Source: an uncultured Treponema sp. | Lineage (GTDB): Bacteria > Spirochaetota > Spirochaetia > Treponematales > Treponemataceae | Direction: 5' to 3' | NCBI GenBank assembly: GCA_946611835.1 | Contig: CAMOEE010000028.1 | Span: forward strand, 1-17,001 | Length of the DNA: 17,001 bases | In this document: one piece after another, positions 14,198 to 17,001 of the stretch | How the letters are laid out: every line of letters starts with the position of its first letter | Numbering within the stretch: position 1 is the stretch's first letter | Translations under genes and position numbers: made by a program | Notes under the pieces: generated by a model | What the model was told of the DNA's origin: nothing | The model's database searches: none | Seen by the model: only the letters and a program-made list of their open reading frames with translations

Positions 14198-16348
14198 ATG
14201 AAAGCAAAAATTAATGCAGGAAAAGCTAAGAAAGCAAAAATAAAACTAGAAAAAAGCAAATTCTCGGAGTCCCTTGCCTTCAAATTTGAAGTCGCAATCT
14301 TCTTCATTCTTCTGTTGTTTTTCTCAATTCTCGTTTTTTTGCTCAACACCACAATCAGTAAGGACAGCATCAAAACGTATTCCAGCATGTTCAGCACTCT
14401 TTCTGAACGAAGCTCTACAGCTCTCACTTACTGGCTCAACGGCTATTTCAAGGATCTTCGCGTATTCACCAAAAATGAAATCTTCCTCGAAGGAGATATT
14501 TCAAAAGTCCATCAGTATATTCTTGATAACCCGACTCTTATCGGAGACGATTTTGAATATGTCGGCGTCTGCGACCAGGAAGGAACCTTGTATACTTCCA
14601 ACGACAAGCAGATAAATGTCAAAAATACTGAGTACTTCACTGAAATCATTTCGAAAGGTCACGGAAGTAGCATCACAAATCCTGAATTCAATGCCGAAAG
14701 CGGCAACTACATTTTCTATGTCGCTTTGCCTGCCGTAGACAGAAACGGCCGTCTTTTTGGTCTTTTTATGGGAGCACTTAAAATTGACAATATCCAGATT
14801 GAAATTTCAAAAATCAAGGTTGGAGAAAAAGGCTTCCCCTTCATTCTCGATGGAAAAGGCACCATAATCGCACATCCCGAAAAAAACAGACTTATGGAAA
14901 ATGTCCTTGAAATGGAAGATCGGGTTACTGGCCAGATGGGACTTAATGCCCTCGCAAACGAAATGGTCATGGGAAACAAGGGCGTTGCAAAAATCTTAAA
15001 AGACAGCGGCAAAAAGACGGACTATGTTTTCTATTATCCGATTTATGATACCAACTGGTCTCTGGCCCTTTCTCTGCCCGAAAAGGAAGTCCTTTCTTCA
15101 GCACGAAAGAGCGGCTACAACATCGCAGGCTTCAGCTTTGTGATTGCCATTCTTCTCATTATTTTTATTGCCATCTACATGGGAATCATGCTCAGACCGC
15201 TTCTTTTGCTCAACCATTCTATCAAAGAAATTGCAAAAGGTGACGCAGATTTAACACAGCGGCTTGAAATCAAGTCAAAGGACGAAATCGGTGGCGTTGT
15301 GCGTGGCTTCAACACATTCATAGAGAATTTACGGCGAATCATCAGTGAAGTAAAAAACTCAAAAGACAAACTGCAGACAGTCGATGAAGATTTACAGTCA
15401 ACAACAATCGCAACCAGTGATTCTATAGCTCAAATTTCGGCTGACATCGGCGATGTTTCCTGCCAGATTGATAACCAGCGAGCCAGCGTAGAGCAGACGG
15501 TCGGTTCAGTCACTCAGATTGCAAGGAACATCGAAAATCTCAACGGAATGATTGAAAGCCAGTCCAACGGAGTTAATCAGGCCAGCTCGGCTGTCGAGGA
15601 AATGCTTGGAAACATCATTTCGGTCTCAAAAAGCACGGAGAAGATGGCTCAGGCCTTTGAAATGCTCGAGGAATACACACGAAACGGAATCGAAAAGCAG
15701 AATGTTCTCAACGAACAGCTTGCGACAATCGAAGAGCAGAGCCATACCCTCATTCAGGCTAACAAAACAATTTCCAAGATTGCAAACGATACAAATATTC
15801 TTGCTATGAATGCGGCAATCGAGGCGGCTCATGCAGGTTCGGCAGGAGCAGGATTCAGCGTTGTTGCAGATGAAATCCGTATGCTTTCGGAAACTTCGGC
15901 AAAGCAGTCAAAGGTCATTGGTGCAGAGCTTAAAAAGATTCAGGATTCAATCACGACAGTAGTTGCATCTTCGGAAGAGGCAAAATCAGTCTTCAATTCA
16001 GTCAGCACTAATGTCCAGGAGACAAACCAGCTTGTCCGGGAAATTCGAAGTGCAATGGAAGAAAGCGAAGAGGGTAGCCATCAGATTACGGATGCCTTGA
16101 GAATGATGAACGACTCAACCGCAGAAGTTCGGACTTCAGCTCGCGAAATGTCAGAAGGAAACCAGACGATTCTTGATGAAGTTAAAGTCCTGCAGGAAGC
16201 CACAAAGGCTATCAAAGAAAGCATCGAAAGAATGTACGAGGGCACAGGCCAAATCGAGCGAAACGGCTCCACGCTCTCGGACATTTCAGGCACAATGCAG
16301 GATTCGATTCAGCAAATCGGAAGCCAGATTGACCTTTTCAAGGTTTAG
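14198..16348 (+). CDS. Methyl-accepting chemotaxis protein (dCache-HAMP-MCP signal)
   Basis: This 716-residue receptor has a basic cytoplasmic N-terminus (1-30), a first membrane helix (about 32-52), and a periplasmic dCache-type sensor (about 55-300; note YVGVCDQEGTLYTS and FPFILDGKGTIIAHPE). A second helix (about 307-331), HAMP (about 332-384) and the signalling coiled coil (about 400-716) follow. The conserved hairpin tip is NAAIEAAHAGSAGAGFSVVADEIR (about 538-561, shown in part by NAAIEAAHAG and GFSVVADEIR). It would sense a small ligand and control CheA and so the flagella. There is no C-terminal NWETF-like tether for CheR/CheB. GAGGTT (14188-14193) precedes the ATG. The last base of the TAG stop begins a 21-bp direct repeat. 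Confidence 0.96.
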   Translation: MKAKINAGKAKKAKIKLEKSKFSESLAFKFEVAIFFILLLFFSILVFLLNTTISKDSIKTYSSMFSTLSERSSTALTYWLNGYFKDLRVFTKNEIFLEGDISKVHQYILDNPTLIGDDFEYVGVCDQEGTLYTSNDKQINVKNTEYFTEIISKGHGSSITNPEFNAESGNYIFYVALPAVDRNGRLFGLFMGALKIDNIQIEISKIKVGEKGFPFILDGKGTIIAHPEKNRLMENVLEMEDRVTGQMGLNALANEMVMGNKGVAKILKDSGKKTDYVFYYPIYDTNWSLALSLPEKEVLSSARKSGYNIAGFSFVIAILLIIFIAIYMGIMLRPLLLLNHSIKEIAKGDADLTQRLEIKSKDEIGGVVRGFNTFIENLRRIISEVKNSKDKLQTVDEDLQSTTIATSDSIAQISADIGDVSCQIDNQRASVEQTVGSVTQIARNIENLNGMIESQSNGVNQASSAVEEMLGNIISVSKSTEKMAQAFEMLEEYTRNGIEKQNVLNEQLATIEEQSHTLIQANKTISKIANDTNILAMNAAIEAAHAGSAGAGFSVVADEIRMLSETSAKQSKVIGAELKKIQDSITTVVASSEEAKSVFNSVSTNVQETNQLVREIRSAMEESEEGSHQITDALRMMNDSTAEVRTSAREMSEGNQTILDEVKVLQEATKAIKESIERMYEGTGQIERNGSTLSDISGTMQDSIQQIGSQIDLFKV

Positions 16349-16461
16349 CGGGCAATTATCTTATACATTCGACATCCATGTCGTGACGAGAATTTCCATT
16401 CGGAAATTCTCGCAGCCAGCTTGCTTTAGCTCGCATCCGTGCGAGCAATTATCTGGTACAT
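16348..16461. repeat. 93-bp-spaced direct repeats flanking hairpins
   Basis: A 21-base segment at 16348-16368 recurs at 16441-16461 with 18 of 21 matches. On the minus strand the copies encode MYKIIAR and MYQIIAR in the same frame, exactly 31 codons apart. Between them lie CGACAT/ATGTCG (16370-16383), an 11-bp perfect hairpin at 16387-16412, and GCTCGCA/TGCGAGC (16429-16446). Confidence 0.75.
16387..16412. terminator. 11-bp perfect hairpin between convergent genes
   Basis: CGAGAATTTCC (16387-16397) pairs with GGAAATTCTCG (16402-16412) around ATTC. It lies between the chemoreceptor and the ABC ATPase and probably ends both transcripts. There is no T tract beyond the stem. Confidence 0.5.
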
Positions 16462-17001
16462 GGGGCTTTCGCCCGGCTTCAACTCCAGCACATGCTTTTC
16501 GCAGGGCAGGGCTTCGCTTGGGTCGTGGGTGACATGAAGGATTGTTGTAGTTCCTGTTTCGGCTACGGTTTCGATTAAGTCCAGGATTTTCTGGCGGTAA
16601 TTTTCATCGAGACCGTGGCATGGCTCGTCCAAAATCAGGATTTTCGGAGCTTTTACCGCAGCTCGCAGAATCAAAATTGCCCTCTGCTCACCATAACTCA
16701 GACTTCCAAAATTTTCGTGTTCACGACCTTCAAAACCGCCGAGTTTGAGCCACAATCTTGCCGCCTGAATCTCAACATCAGTTTTCTGCTCGTACAAGCC
16801 GATTGAATCCTTGAATCCTGAGATAATTACGCTTTCCAGGTCAGTACCGCCGACCATTCGGTATTCAACATGCCAGCGGTAGCTTACGATTCCCAGATTC
16901 TTCTTGATGTCCCAGATTGTCTCGCCAGTCCCCCGTTTTCGGCCGAAAAGCCAGACATCGTTGCAGAAAACCTGATGATTGTCGCCGGTAATCAGCTCAA
17001 G
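16426..17001 (-). CDS. modF: ModF/YlmA-type ABC ATP-binding protein, C-terminal part
   Basis: The frame is open to the window edge, so only the last 191 residues are visible; the ATG at 16857 is internal. The fragment begins LELITGDNHQ, just after where Walker A should be. It continues NDVWLFGRKRGTGETIWDIK, which closely matches E. coli ModF. ABC signature LSYGEQR (101-107 of the fragment), Walker B ILILDEP (121-127), D-loop HGLD and H-loop HVTHD (156-160) are intact, so this would be the second nucleotide-binding domain of a two-domain ATPase with no membrane part. ModF is associated with molybdate genes in E. coli, but its exact role is not settled. The final residues ARTDAS and the stop are encoded by a hairpin, and an older-looking end (MYKIIAR plus stop) lies 93 bases downstream. 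Confidence 0.87.
   Translation of the reverse strand, partial: LELITGDNHQVFCNDVWLFGRKRGTGETIWDIKKNLGIVSYRWHVEYRMVGGTDLESVIISGFKDSIGLYEQKTDVEIQAARLWLKLGGFEGREHENFGSLSYGEQRAILILRAAVKAPKILILDEPCHGLDENYRQKILDLIETVAETGTTTILHVTHDPSEALPCEKHVLELKPGESPMYQIIARTDAS

Noticed and set aside
16426..16857. Complete ABC protein starting at ATG 16857
   Set aside because: The frame stays open to the window edge and the upstream codons match ModF, so the ATG is internal.
1..17001. tRNA, rRNA, transposase, integrase or phage genes
   Set aside because: None was recognised on either strand.

Overview
The window looks like a chromosomal segment of a gut, rumen or oral spirochaete, most likely a Treponema. This is inferred from the mix of genes: a double-membrane lifestyle with lipoproteins, a large Cache-type chemoreceptor, a pair of CNNM/CorC proteins and a SlyX homologue. 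Gene models share moderate GC content, ATGA stop/start overlaps and GGAGG-type ribosome binding sites. No tool was run; family calls come from reading the translations.

Layout. (1) 118-1697: a Y-family translesion DNA polymerase of the UvrX/YqjW type, coupled by an ATGA overlap to a small YolD-like partner. It is followed by three consecutive hairpins and a convergent small glycine-rich membrane protein (GlsB/YeaQ/YmgE-like, 1821-2060, minus). (2) 2148-3098: a lipoprotein with a thioredoxin-like domain lacking the CXXC pair, plus a helical tail. Tandem 27-bp hairpin repeats and a GC-rich palindromic element follow. (3) 3277-5954: two translationally coupled CNNM/CorC (hemolysin-family) paralogues. 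(4) 6013-6035: a clean bidirectional terminator, then a minus-strand pair, beta-CASP metallo-beta-lactamase RNA hydrolase (7086-8681) followed by a membrane-anchored alpha/beta hydrolase (6093-7049). (5) 8811-13614: a plus-strand cluster of a DUF2804-like protein with a TTG start, an unrecognised 674-residue cytoplasmic protein, SlyX, and an exported transglutaminase-like/TPR protein. (6) 13634-14056, minus: a four-helix membrane protein of unknown function. (7) 14198-16348: a dCache-HAMP methyl-accepting chemotaxis protein with a possible sigma-28 promoter. (8) 16426-17001, minus: the C-terminal part of a ModF/YlmA-type ABC ATPase, cut by the window edge.

The most unusual signal is at the gene ends rather than in a single gene. 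Several stop codons (yolD-like, second CNNM, transglutaminase/TPR, modF-like) lie inside or against palindromes that also encode the last residues. The modF-like 3' end is duplicated in frame 93 bp downstream, with hairpins between the copies. This suggests small palindromic repeats inserting at, and remodelling, the 3' ends of genes. The four-gene cluster at 8811-13614, with its unrecognised 674-residue protein, is the best candidate for an uncharacterised functional unit.
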